DNA of 64,000 bases from Drosophila pseudoobscura. Taxonomy: Eukaryota; Arthropoda; Insecta; Diptera; Drosophilidae. Below, piece by piece: positions 34,433 through 47,270 of the stretch. The first letter of the stretch is position 1, and each line of letters starts with the position of its first letter. A program made the position numbers and the translations under genes. The stretch covers positions 7,688,001-7,752,000 of the forward strand of contig NC_046680.1 of the NCBI RefSeq assembly GCF_009870125.1. The letters are read 5' to 3'. The notes beneath the pieces were generated by a model. The model was not told the origin of the DNA and did not search any database. It worked only from the letters and a program-made list of their open reading frames with translations.

Positions 34433-36335
34433 GACACACTCTGCAACACACGCACACTCCCACAACCGCACAGTGGGCCACATTTATGGCTCGTTAGCAA
34501 TTCGAGTTGCGGCAAAAGAAAGGGGAAAGGAGGCAAACGCGGGAGCAGGACTGGAACTTTGACTCGTTTTGAAGCTGTGTCCAGCGCGGTTTGTGACTCT
34601 TAGCGGGCGTGGGGTATGGTGGCCATTCAAGAGTTAATTGCCAAGATTTTTGCTGCAAGCATCTGGTTGCCCTTCTTGATTGGTTTCATGGTCAAAAGGG
34701 GAAGATGTAAACATTGAAAGTGGCTGGATAAATGTTAAAGGAGGAGCAGAACGGACCTCCTGCCACCTGCCTCCTTCTACATTTTATCAAAGTCAAGTCT
34801 TATCTTGAACGAAAAATGCTTGCAGCTGAAGTTGATAAATGGATTTAGTTCGATTTTATAGCTAAAAATCGATGCGACCATTTGAATCTCTCTGAACTGA
34901 AACCAATTTCGGAGTCGATTCGAGCCAAGACAATGGACCAGTTCGGTCAAAGACCCTCTCTTACCCCTGTAAGACCTGACGCATCGACGGCATCCCCTCA
35001 CCGTGTGCTTCGCCAAAAAACCAAAATTGCACTTAAAAATGAATGCCTTGGCAGAGGAGCGTGCAACCCAGAGATAATCTATAGCATAAAATCACGCGAC
35101 AGTATACGCTACTGCGGCTGCCTCCAGCCAGACAAAGGACAGGACAAAGGATCAACTGCAATTTGGGTATTTCTCTGTCTGTGTTTGAGAGTTTGAGGCT
35201 TGTGGTGTGAGTGCTGCTGATGCCCCGTCCTTTGTGGCAGCCCCTCGAGTGGAAATGACATCAAGAAATTCGCATTGGTGCTTCATTTTCGCGCTCGTTT
35301 TGATTATCAGCCATTGCATTTGCATTTCCATTTTCAGACCTCCAACTGACTCACAGACTCACTGCAACTGTTTAGCTATAGATGCGTACTATATATAGAT
35401 ATTTGTATGGACGTGCATATATATCTATCTATCTATGTATATCTGCAGACATTTTTTGGTCATTTGGCAGCTTGTATTTATCATTAGCTCCGGCGGTGCT
35501 GCTGGCATATGAAAAGGAATTGCTTATTTGGGGTTTCCTATCGGAAGAGAGATTCAGACAGAGATGGAGCCATAGCCATTCAAACTGTTGGAAAGCTGCT
35601 ACTTTCATGACAGGATTCATCCTCAGACTTCCCGCTCGATTGAAGGGAAACCACATTGGGTTTGTTTCCCATCCGAGAGTTTCTGCCACTTAATCAAAGT
35701 TTAATTTGCCATCAAATGTGAAATAGTTTCCTGATTACCTGCCAGGAAAGTTGGGGATCCAAAGAGTTTTAAGAGCACACCACAGCTCACTGCTCACAAA
35801 CCCAACCCCATCCTGCCACATGCAGAAATGTGCTCGTGAAATTTTCTGCTGCCTACCTTAAGGGGCACTTAAAAATGTCGAACCACAGTATGTTTTGTAA
35901 GCCAACAGTTTTATATTTAATTGCTTAATTACTGCTGCAGCACCCCACCCCCCATAACATCCCTCCCTTCGTTCCTTCACTCTTCTCACTAAGCGGCTGC
36001 CGTTTATGCTTACGTCTCTCAAACTGTTTTATGACCCTGCGGCAAGGAGTCTTTATGACTGCCTCGAGTCCTCCTCTGCGGTGCAGCTGGCAGGCGGGTG
36101 CCAAACCAGAATTGCTGTCAAGCGGGCGTTTAGCCACTTCAGCCACCAACAACTTTAACTCCAACTTAAAGCTGAAGTTGAATTCAAGTTGAATAGAAAA
36201 CTTTTCATCCTTATATTATGTATGCTTTCCGCTTTTCTACAAACTACATTCCCGTGCAGACTTCGACCTTGGTCTTCATCATGCGAATGTGTTCGTGCCC
36301 TGCGTAGTCGCATTCCATCCCTTGACAGCTCAACA

Positions 36336-39300
36336 ATGTGGACCTACATGATGGCTGCCGCCCGCGGAGATCGGGTTAACTCAATGATGTCCACCAGAAG
36401 ACGCCCCGAAACCGAATCCCCAAAATACGGATACAAGTAAGTTTATACATCGAGAGAATGACTACTGTACTTATATGTATCGAAGCCTCTCCTCCCGCCC
36501 CATGTACCGCACCACCCGCTTCGTGGGACCCGCCGCCTCAGCGCCCGCCCAGTTGCAGCTGCCCCATCAATCGCACCACCAGCAGCCAGGGGCGTTGCCG
36601 GTCCCACCTCCACTCGAAGAGATTAGCGGTGGCTTGTTCGCTCCGTTTGCGCCAACCGCAGCGATTTCTGTCGAACAGGCAGCCAGCTCGATTCCCTTGG
36701 GAGCGGAAACCGATGAGCGCCTGGAGGTGCATCAACTTCATTATCCACGCAGAAGTTGGCAAAGAACCCATCGCCATGGAAATCAGGTTGAGGTGGATGA
36801 CGACGAGGATGACGACGAGGATGATGATGATTTCGGTGGGGCCGATGGTGAGGACAACCAAGAGGAAGTCATTGCTCCGGCTGACCTGCAGCAGCATCGC
36901 CACAAGCACCACCAGCTGCAGAACCATCGTCACCAACGACAACAGCAGCAGCACCAGCAGCACTCCAGTGATCCCAGCTATGTGGAAAACGGCAGAAAGC
37001 TCATACAGGTAGGAAAAAAAGAAGAAAATGCACATCATTTTTCCATCATGGCAATCGTGGCGCACATATAATTTGATTAGAGCTGCAGATAACCGATAGC
37101 ACAGAGCTGATAACTGATAAACGATAGCCCCTCCAACCCATAACCGATACATTATGGCCGCCATTGCTCTGGGCCAGCATTCAATTATGTGGAAATCTAA
37201 TTAAGTAATTGCTTTAATTGATTGACTCCACTGCTGCCTGCAGGAATTGGCCTAGTTTCTGGCCATGCTCCGTGCTCCATGCTTCATGCCCCATGCCCAA
37301 TGCCCGTACCCCCACGGTCTGTCTCTTGTCACTCCAGGCAAATGCAAATGAACTGAGAAAACCTTCATAAACTTGACCTTGCCGTAAATCGCGTTTTAAT
37401 TACTTCCTCTATTGTCACGTAGCCCAGGCATCGCCATCGCCCCAAGCAGTCGTCGACCGACACCGCCCGTCGCCAGTTGAATGCCATTTTCGGTTACCCG
37501 CAGATATTTTTATTAGCACGAGTCAATCGACTTAAAACAGAGCCGAAAAAAATAGGAGAGGGACAGACAAGAAAAGGCAGCACAATGGTTTCTAAGGAGA
37601 GGGGATTTATTCAAGGGGTTCGCTAAACAAAACCCTGAATACTCTAACAAAGAGCAGTTAAAGAAAGTATAAAGATAAATATGGGTAGAGAAGAGGTACA
37701 GTTCGGTATCGCAATGAGGGGCAGCTGCTTTGAAGTTTAGGATCTTTAGATGGTTGGATAAACTATCTATAATCTTTGGGGTGTACAATCGTAACTTTCT
37801 CAAGTTCAAAACTATAGAAGCGTTATTGCAAAATCATAACTTTTTCTTTATTTGGATTGAGGCAATTTAGAAAATTAAAGACTCTTTGGGGTTGGCTTGT
37901 TATATAAGAAAACTTTTTATGGTTTCGCAAACTTTCACTAGCCAACAAAACACAAGGAAATCCTCTGTTTTATGTTTACAGTCGTGAAGCTTTCAAGAAT
38001 CTCGATAGAATATACGCTAATAGATTAAAGGTTCTTCTTTTGAAGGATTTATGGCTTAACTTTAGTTAAAATCCCAGCAGTATACCGACTTTTTCTTACG
38101 GTTAACCGAAAACTCACCCATCTTTAATCTTGTGTTTCCCCTTCTTCAAATCAAACAACTTATCTTTGCTGAAGTTTGCGCTTCCTCTGCCATCCTCATC
38201 AGAAAGCTCTTGGTGTGTACCAGGCCCATGTCCCATCGAGGATAATTGCATTACTTGGGTTTCCTTGCAAGTACGAGAAAGGAAACAAGACACTCCGATC
38301 CGTGCCGGGCACTTCCTTTGACCCGCAGGGCTATAAATAAGTGAGTGTGTATTTTGGTCGAATGGCCAGTTTGCGAGAGCAGGAGGAGTCGCTGACGGGG
38401 CTCCAGGATGGGGGAGATTCGACAGTTGGCTCTGAGCAGCTGCTGCTCACAAGAGCACAAAGGAGCAGGAGCGCGCAACGGGTAGCAGGCGAAGCCAAGG
38501 GCGACAACCAATATGACAGATAAGAGAGTCGATTCCAGTACCAGGTCCGCAAAGTATATGAAACGAGGAACCGTCAGCAGTAGCAGTAGCAGTAGCAGTG
38601 GCAGTAGTAGAAACAGAAGCTGAAACAGACACAGAAACTGTTTCAATGTCATTTCATAAATGGCCCGATAGGAAAAGCAACAGCAATGCCAATGCCAATA
38701 CCAATACCACCAGCAACGGAAAAACGCAATGAAATAAATACAAATGAAAATGGAAAGCCCTCAAAGCCTTTTCCCTGTGTCTGCCCGCATGGACGCTGTC
38801 GACCAAATATTGGCTTGGCTCGACTCTGCCTGTTCTGTGGTTGTTGTTAATGCTTTTGAGGTGTGTTTCCAGTGTTTGGCCAGCAGGAGAGCTGAAAGAG
38901 CTGAGAGAGCAAGGCAAACTGAGGTAAGAAAAACCCCAAACTGCCGTCATTGTGGTTACATAAAGGTCCATTACTCAAAACGGACAGCCAGGACAGTTGG
39001 TGGCAGACAGGGCGGAGGAACTTTATAGAATTGGCATTGAAAATATGACAAGTCTCGTGCCAATCTAAAATAGTTACAAGTTCTTGAAGTTGAACAGCCT
39101 CGACCACCCTGTCATCTAGTCAGGCAGCGCCATTAAACCGATTAATGAACTCTATTTGCCTCGCCATACCTACCGCTCCCCCGCAGATGTAAGTACGGGT
39201 ATGTACATGGATGTTGGCTCAATTGTTCAACCATCCATTGGCATGATGATGGCCGAGTATTGTAGCGGGTGTGCAATTTGAGAAGGCGGCAAGACACTCA

Positions 39301-42300
39301 ACACGATGATAGCACACAGGGCGGCAGGGCGACATGGGACAGAGACAAAAAGTGGGACGGGACGGACCTCCAGAACAAACAGCAAAAGTGCGGGGAGCCC
39401 TCTCTCTCTCTGTGTCTCTCTGTCCGTTGGTTCTCCGGGACATTCCGCTTAGTCAAATTTTTTTTTGCGCCATCGACAGTTGGGAAAAAAACGCGTTCGC
39501 AGTCGGCAGCTTAGCTCTCCAGCAAGTAACTCTCCAGCAATACATAAAATACAAGAAAATAGACTGAAAAAAATAGAGGATAATTTATAATATAATATTA
39601 TAAAATGTCAAACTCGTCAGCTAATGCGTTCGGTAAACAATCGAAAACAAGGCTTAAAAATTGAAGCAACAACAAGAACAGGAACGGGGACAATCGACAA
39701 GTGGATTTCCATATTGATGAGGGTCTCTCATCCATAGCGGAGGGCAACTGTAAAACAAAGGAGCGGACAGAACACAGCCAGAACAAACCAGTACAAAGCA
39801 GAACAAAGCAGTACAGATCAGTACAGTCAGGAGTTTCGTGCGGGAGAGGGAGACAACCGCATTAGTCAGTTTATTAAACAAGACTCGTTATTGTTTTTCT
39901 CTCCTCTCCTCGCTCCACCCTACCCTCGACAGGCATCAGAGTTTATGGCCATTCAATCTGCACCGCAATTTGCATAATTTCCCACGTTCCCATCCAAATC
40001 ACAATCAAATAAATAACAAACTACCCAAACCATTGGAGCAGTCCGAGTAGTTTGTTTTTCGCCCATTGCGAGTATCAATAACCAATAAGTGATAACGTGA
40101 AAGGGTAAACCTTCGAATCAATCGAGTGATAAGATACTAAAAGTTTTTCTTCGTCCATTAGAATGTTTTTCCCCTAAAGTAACAATCAATATTTGAAAGG
40201 GGATCCATGTGGCCAAACGGCTTTTTCTGGTTTAATGGAACAGCAGTCCTCGATATCCCTACCCGCCTATATCTGCTTACCAATATTTTTTGATAAACGA
40301 TAAATGCTTTCATGGCGTCAGCTTACAACTTTTTAAGTGTTCATTCCCTCAATTAGAGTCCAGGTACCAAAAGGTCCACCCACAACGTCCACAAATACCA
40401 GTAATCATGCGATTTGGTATTTTTCAACTGATTTTTACGGTCCAAAAGCCGCTTAGTGTTTACTTCTTAAAAATATACTATCAAATTTCCAGAAGTCTTC
40501 AACAATTTATGAAATTCCACGTACACACATGCACACATACATATGTATATGAATATTTTTCAAAGAACTTTAAATGCAGGCCGATTGCACTGTTCAAATC
40601 GAGAATACTAGAACCGCTTGCCCGACTAGGGGATGTTCCCCTTATTCTTAGATCCAAATCAAATCTTTAATCTAATTTTTATTAAAGTAATGGCTATGCG
40701 AAGGTACCAGCTCCAGATTTTGAAAATTCAGAGGCTCCGCAGCTACCTTTCCGTTCTGTTTTTTTTATGCGAGCAGCATAACAAAACGCACGCATGCAAT
40801 AAACACCGCTATGAAAACGCTTGATTTGCTTAGCATAATGTTGACTGAGCTCTAAGCCCCGCCTCAATCATCCCACCCCTTTGGGGGACCGGACCTAACG
40901 GACTCGCAATTATGGAAATGATTGTGCAGCTCCAGCGCGGCCTTTGTGCCGTGAATGCCAATCAGGGCGGCCTGGTGTTGCTGGCCTGGTGATGGTGATT
41001 TTGATGATAATGCCGTTGGTGGTTCCCTGGGTCAGTGTTTCAATTTCGATTTCACAAAATATACCTCTCGAATTTCGCGCAACCTTGCAATTGGCCAACT
41101 GTTGCCTTGACTCGGCGATGAGCTCATCGGAAATTAAAATCCAAATGTATTGAGCAGCAGGGAAATCTGTATATCACTTTGCCAGTTTGTCAATTCCATT
41201 GCAATTGATTTATTCAAAAGTGCGTTTAGTTTTTCTCATTATTTACGGCCGGTGCGGGTAGAGGTACTGGTACAGCCTTTCAACTTAATGAAAATGATGG
41301 CCCAAACAATTAAAAAACATTTAGATAGAATGTCAAAGCAACGACAGCGTCATCAATCTTGTCAAAATGGCCAAAGGCACACCACCACCCGCCACACAGG
41401 TCGTCGGGTCGGTTCCAAGTGCGTGGTCAATGAAGGACCAAAGTCGCCTGAGACATCATTGTACTGTTACTGTTGTTTGCGGCTTTTAATTAATTAAAAC
41501 GCGGCATAGCGTTGTGGCAATGCAAATTAAGAAAATTGCAAAACAGCATTCCGTATTGACAACACAAGCGATGCGGCTTCGGGGCGTCGAAGCTTTGATA
41601 CCCTTAGTGTTATTATGGGAGCTATGTACATGTTATAGTCGTCTAACTTGGATTCTGGTAACAATTTATTGTAAAAGTAACCAAGATTACGTTCAAATGA
41701 AAGAAAAGATGTAGTCTTGTATTCCATAGACTTGTTCCCAAGCGGTAATTCCAATTTTTGTTTGTTTTTAATTCATATTCTTATTGATTCCGATTTTTGG
41801 ATACCCCTCATAGTCAACATACCCTCTGCAGAAGGGGTATAGCAACGCTGTTGGCTGTTCTGTATGCCTGTCGTGGTTCGGTTCGGCTAATGTCGATGTC
41901 AACGTCGCTGCCCGCGGCGCTGCCTTGCCTTCAATGGCAACCAGCGAGTTGGCAGTCAGGCGGTTAGGCGGACGGACGGGCGGCAGTTGTACAGTATTAA
42001 AAAATAGCTTGACGTCGATATGCGCATGCGCGCAGCTTCTGCCCAAAAACTAACGGCTTTAATGGCTGTTTTCACTGTTATCAACGTTGTTTTTGTTGTT
42101 GCTTTAGGCTAAATTTGGAGAACAATCAAAGTGGAAGTGCTGAAAGTGGAAGTACTAGAAGGGGAAGTACTAAAAGTGGAAGTGAATTGTGATAAAATAC
42201 AACGAAGAAGAAAGAGAAGGCGCAGACGAAGACGAAGAAGAGGAGGCTCCCGCTATTTGTATGCGACATTTCAAAGTCAAAGCCATGGTGCAATCATTGG

Positions 42301-45300
42301 ATATAGCAGCCATAACGGGCCAGCAAACAGATGCGGTAAATCAGCATGAAAATACGTGTGTGTGTGTGTTTATGTGTATGTAAATGATTACACTGAGAGA
42401 ATAGAAGCAACAAGTGTGCAGAAATCTAAAAACGTATTGGAATCGAATATTCTCAAGAATATTCACCCAAAGAAATACAGTAAAATATCTCTTAGAGGCC
42501 AGTTTCGTTAGGCACTGACATAGTTTACTTCCTTTATCTATTTACGAGACATACAAATGTATGTATATCCCTTTTTGAGCGACAAACTCGATGTATTGTC
42601 CCAATCTTCGTAATCGTATTACATTCCCTATACACTCTGCTAACGCCATGGTTATCCGGCTTCTAGACGTTTAAATACTGAAACGTGACAAAAATAAATA
42701 TAATTAAATATTGTTCATTAAAGACTTTTGTTGCGTTACAACGGCTTAAGGCATTGAATTTTCAATTTAGTTAATATTCCGACGCTCGTTTCCCTCAGTG
42801 TATGTTAACATGTAATGTCTTTTATTGTGTGTGTGCGACGAGTATGTGACCTTCGGGTTAGAACATAGACACACAGCGGGAGGCGTGGCATTGCATTGTC
42901 ATTTGCCATTGCTCTGGGCCAACGCGGCGTATGAGTCATATTTTTTTGCGCTCCATCCTTTTTTCGCGTTGGAAGAGTGAAAGAGATGGTTTAATGGATT
43001 AACCGCTTCCAGCGTCTGATAAGCATTTATTAGCCTGTCAGGCACATCCCTTTAATGCCCGCAAGCCCAAGAGCTGTGTGTGTGAAGTGGTATAAATTCA
43101 GCGATGGGTTTTCCATAGAATATTCGCATCATAATCGTTTGGCTACTTTTCGACTGCAATCGTAAGGGAAATCCAGTGGCTCCCCTTAAAGACTACACAT
43201 GAAGATGTTTGGTGTTCCCTCTCCTTTGTCTGCGTCATTCCCTTGGCCACAAATGTTGGCAGACATAACAAAATTTAAGTACAAAACTTGGAAGCTGTCC
43301 AACTTTTAATGCGGTTAAAAGAGAGCCACCAAAGCGCTATATACCCAGCACCAAAGCGTTTCAATTAGGCAGCAACCGTATAAACTTTCTTTAACTTTCG
43401 TTTTCATTCCTCCCCCGAACAGGAGCCCAGCAAACGGAGCAAACCGTCGGCTTTGAGGCGAACCCTGCAGGCGTTGCGGCAACGTCTGACCAAACGGAAT
43501 CGACCAAAGCCGCCCGACTGGTTCCTGGAGAAGTTCTCGAATGCCACCAACACGGACAAGATTGGCAAGGGCTGTCCCATGATGGACGATGCGGCCCTCT
43601 CCAGCGAAATTCGAGGCAGCAGTGCCCTTTGCAACCGTCTCTCCGTGGACCCCACACTCCAGTCCCATTACAGGGTAAGTAAGCCCAACTGTAACTCAAA
43701 TACCAACTCAAATTGCATCTGCATCTGCATCTACAGTGGCTGGCTGTGGTCTCGCTGGCCGTGCTCTACAACATCATATTCGTAATGGGTCGTGCCGTCT
43801 TCTGGGAGATCAATAAGAGTGCTCCTGCGGTTTGGTACACTCTGGATTATCTCTGCGATTTCATCTATCTGCTGGATACGCTTGTTCACATGCACGAGGG
43901 TAAGTTAACTGACATCTCTCCGTGCATTGTACCTGTAGCCGCCATGTGTGTGCCACTGTGCGTGTTTGAGATTTAACTATGCAAATGAGACCCAGACCAA
44001 GCGAATCACTCGCTTTAAGCCGCCTCAGACAATGGCAATGGGAATGCTGTCGGCAAAGCCATTTGCCACGCATACGAAACCCATTTCAGTGCCACATACC
44101 CGGTACGTGTGTGTGCGTGGCAGGGCGGGGGCGTGGTTGAGTTGCCAAATGCAGGGATAAGCCAACCTTGACATTTTCCACAATGGCAACAAACGGTCTG
44201 ATACCCTGCAGTGGAGAGCCAGCCATGAGGATATCATAAATTAGGAAAGAGGAATGTGAAATTTTCAGATCTGACAGCGTTAAGAATATTCAAGGGGATG
44301 AAGCGAAGTTTCTTTGATTGTTACATATGTAAATGGATAATAGGGAACCTTGAAAGTTCTTACACATGGATTGGGGCAGACTGGAACTAGAAATACCCTC
44401 AGAAATATCTGAAAATAGTATCTTGCTTTCAAACATTTAAAAATTAGAAGACACACTGGGCTTCCGATACATTAATCCCGAATAGCCTTGGGCTTATCCC
44501 AGGGTATCCCCACTTCGTACAATTAAGGTACAGAAGCATGGCTTATAAGCCCAGAGAACTGTAAAATATGCCCCTGCATTAAGCTAGCAAAAGGCACACA
44601 ACTGAAACAAAAGAGGATCCGTCAGTGGCGCTGGAATGTAGGAGAGGGGCGCATCTCAAAGCCTTAACCTTAAACTATTGTCTGCCTTGTCTACCGCAGG
44701 ATTTCTGGACCAGGGTCTGCTCGTACGGGATGCCTTCCGGCTGCGAAGAAACTACTTCCACACGAAAGGCTGGTACCTGGACGTGCTCTCGATGATGCCC
44801 ACGGATTTGGCGTACATCTGGTGGCCGCCGGAGACTTGCAGCAGCTTGTACCTGCCGTGTCCGGTGATTGTGCGACTGAATCGACTGCTGCGCATCAACC
44901 GGCTCTGGGAGTGGTTCGACCGAACGGAGACGGCCACCGGCTATCCGAATGCCTTCCGAATCTGCAAGGTGGTGCTGGCCATCCTGGTGCTGATCCACTG
45001 GAACGCCTGCATGTACTTTGCCATCAGCTACGAGATTGGCTTCAGCTCCGACTCGTGGGTCTATAATCTGAATGGCACGAGGAACAACACACTGCAGCGG
45101 CAGTACATCTACAGCTTCTACTGGTCCACTCTAACGCTGACGACCATCGGAGAGACGCCCACTCCCGAGAACGATGTGGAGTATTTGTTTGTGGTGGCAG
45201 ACTTTCTCGCCGGGGTCCTCATCTTTGCCACCATTGTGGGTGAGTCCGAGTTCGAGGGTAGAGGGTAGAGAGCAAAGAGGGAACCCTTTTAGATGGTTGG

Positions 45301-47270
45301 GTCCGGTTTATGTTTGCCTTCGGGTGAGGGTTGTTTACGCAAATATTTCGTCTGATCGTTTAATTGGTTCCAGAGTGACATCTGGGACATCAATGGGTAT
45401 TAATTTACAGCCACGCACGTCAGGGTCTCGACCCACACGTACTCTCTGCCCCACTCAACCATCCCACCATCCATCCATCCGTCCCACATTATTCATTACG
45501 CTTTCAGTTCTTCTTTCCTTTCCTCAGTTCTCTTCAGTTGTGTTCAAGTTTGTTTTGTTTTGTTTTGTTTGTTGGGTTGATTTGTTGCTGTCGCCTTCCG
45601 CCCGCCCTTTCTTTTTAACAAACGTGCCTTTTTATCATTTTTGTCGTTGCCCTTATCGCTGCCATTACCGTCCCGAGATGGGCAGCATTCTGTAGCAGCG
45701 GCACCAGCAGCAGCACCAGCAGATGCCAGACTTCTCCTCGACCTCATCCTGACTGTGCAAACAAATTTACTTACAATGATGAATGTCGAGTTCGTTTGGA
45801 CAGGACTCACTGAGGCATGTCCTTCACACCACACTTTTCCATCACCACTCCACTCCACTCCATTCTACTCCCACAACAGTCTGTCATGGCCACCGGAAGT
45901 GCCGCCATTAGTCGCCATTGTGCCATGTTACCCATGTGCCGGAATGGAGTCCAAAAGTGACATGGCTGCATGGTATAGGGTATGGGTTATGCCAGCGGGA
46001 AAACGCTTGCCGAACCGGTTATGAAACTGCCTTTATGAAATGCTTTCAGAAGCGATCTTCTTCCTAGTGATGTCCCGAAAGATAATTGAGGGTTTTATAT
46101 CGCTATCGGGTTAATCATTGACTGAATAAAACAACACTTCAAAGCTCTTCTTTTTAAATCTATCAGGTAACATCGGTTCCATGATTTCCAATATGAATGT
46201 GGCCCGCGTCGAGTTCCAGAACCGCATGGATGGCGTGAAGCAGTACATGGCCTTCCGCCGCGTGGGTCATGAGTTGGAGGCGCGGGTGATCCGCTGGTTT
46301 GCGTACACCTGGTCCCAGAGTGGCGCCCTGGACGAGGAACGAGTGCTGGCCGCTCTGCCGGACAAGCTGAAGGCGGAGATTGCCATCCAAGTGCACATGG
46401 ACACTCTGAAACAAGTGCGCATCTTCCACGACACGGAGCCAGGCCTACTGGAGGCCCTCGTGCTCAAGCTCAAGCTGCAGGTCTTCAGCCCCGGCGACTA
46501 CATCTGTCGAAAGGGAGATGTGGGCAAGGAGATGTACATCGTGAAGCGGGGCAAGCTGTCGGTGGTGGGGGACAATGGAATCACTGTGTTGGCCACCCTG
46601 GGCGCCGGCTCCGTCTTCGGGGAGGTGTCCGTTCTGGAGATTGCCGGCAATCGGACGGGCAACCGACGTACCGCCAATGTCCGCTCCCTGGGCTACTCGG
46701 ATCTGTTCTGCCTGGCCAAGCGGGATCTGTGGGAGACGCTGGCCGACTATCCCGAGGCCCGGTCCACCCTCACCCAGCGCGGCTGCCAGCTGCTGCGTAA
46801 GGATGGGCTCCTGGACGAGCAGATATTTTCGGGTGCGTTACGAGCTCTACATAACCATCCTCGTGAATTCTCTATCCCTCAATCTCCATTCCAGACTCCC
46901 AGCGCGTGCATGACAGCATAGAGGGCGGCATCGAGAAGTTGGAGCTCTCCGTGGAGAACCTCAATATGCGCCTGGCCCGACTGTTGGCCGAATACACGGC
47001 CAGCCAGGCCAAGATCAAGCAGCGACTGGCCAAGCTGGAAATGAAGTGAGTATTCCTCGAATCCTGTCCTCGCTAGCTCATTCAACACACTGTGCCCTTC
47101 TCTGTATCCCCTCTTTCAGTGGTGGTGCTGGCACATGGCGCTTGGAAAACGAGCCACAGACCCGAGCCCGCAGCGGACGTCTCTACTCGCTGCAGCCCAA
47201 GCGGCGCCCACGTTCGCGACCCGACGCGACTGCCAAAAGTGGCGAGGCTGCCAAGCAGAACACTCTCTAA
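36336..47270 (+). CDS. CngA: Cyclic nucleotide-gated channel A subunit (long N-terminal form)
   Basis: Cation channel opened by cGMP/cAMP in sensory and nervous tissue. Proposed exons are 36336-36436, 36486-37008, 43423-43674, 43737-43899, 44700-45239, 46167-46832, 46895-47045 and 47120-47270 (848 residues). S1 starts [16 protein letters not shown], and S4 has the arginine series [15 protein letters not shown]. The pore is [14 protein letters not shown], an A-type subunit with the permeation Glu. The C-linker follows [10 protein letters not shown], and the cyclic nucleotide domain has [13 protein letters not shown] and the phosphate cassette FGEVSVL...[10 protein letters not shown]-terminal leucine zipper ([17 protein letters not shown]) drives A-subunit trimerisation. 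The N-terminus is low complexity (Asp run, His/Gln-rich). The first intron here (49 nt) is unusually short and is the least certain join. A shorter form starts at 42261. Confidence 0.9.
41560..41850. mobile_element. Degenerate interspersed repeat remnant
   Basis: GAAGCTTTGATACCCTTAGT, then TTATTATGGGAGCTATGTAC and TTATAGTCGTC, resemble a short non-coding repeat family I recall as abundant in obscura-group flies (DINE-1/Helitron-like). A nearly palindromic ATACCCTCTGCAGAAGGGGTAT block lies near 41819-41840. No coding capacity is left. Family and borders are uncertain. Confidence 0.33.
42261..42335 (+). CDS. CngA: Alternative first coding exon of CngA (short form)
   Basis: ATG 42261 opens [20 protein letters not shown] then QQTDA, ending GCG|GTAAAT in phase 0. 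The acceptor at 43423 (GAG, Glu) also takes phase 0, so the exon joins the channel body in frame. The resulting protein is 665 residues, the length I recall for the published D. melanogaster cng channel. The frame stays open upstream through an acidic stretch ([14 protein letters not shown]) but has no ATG there. It implies a second promoter inside the 6.4 kb intron. Confidence 0.62.
43900..44699 (+). other. CngA: CngA intron within the S2-S4 region
   Basis: 800 bp, GTAAGT...CTACCGCAG, splitting a Gly codon. I see nothing else in it. Confidence 0.85.
45240..46166 (+). other. CngA: CngA intron after the pore/S6
   Basis: 927 bp, GTGAGT...CTATCAG, splitting the Gly codon of IVGNIGSM. It contains a TTTTG repeat near 45551-45570 and pyrimidine-rich tracts; no nested gene is seen. 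Confidence 0.85.

Larger units (their letters stand above)
29876..36259. other. 6.4 kb non-coding region upstream of CngA
   Basis: No frame here looks coding; the open frames are short and unconserved in character. Contents include (CATA)n/(TA)n at 30902-30956, a (CGTTC)n run at 32581-32606, (CA)n at 34415-34432, a perfect inverted repeat TGCCACAC/GTGTGGCA at 32273-32291 around a CACGTG, and poly-A-rich patches. By position it could hold CngA 5' exons or enhancers, or an unannotated non-coding RNA. I see no tRNA-like cloverleaf boxes. Confidence 0.45.
37009..43422 (+). other. CngA: CngA intron 2 with internal promoter
   Basis: 6.4 kb from GTAGGA to CCCCGAACAG. Apart from the alternative exon near 42.26-42.34 kb it has no believable coding frame. 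It includes CAG/CTG-rich simple sequence at about 38570-38610, repeat debris near 41.56-41.85 kb and a (GT)n run at 42355-42369. Confidence 0.6.

Noticed and set aside
36189-36335. Hydrophobic N-terminal extension (MNRKLFILILCMLSAFLQTT) in frame before the CngA long-form start
   Set aside because: It looks like a signal peptide, but an acceptor (CCCGTGCAG) at 36259 and a better ATG at 36336 suggest this is intron or leader; a signal peptide would not suit a CNG channel.
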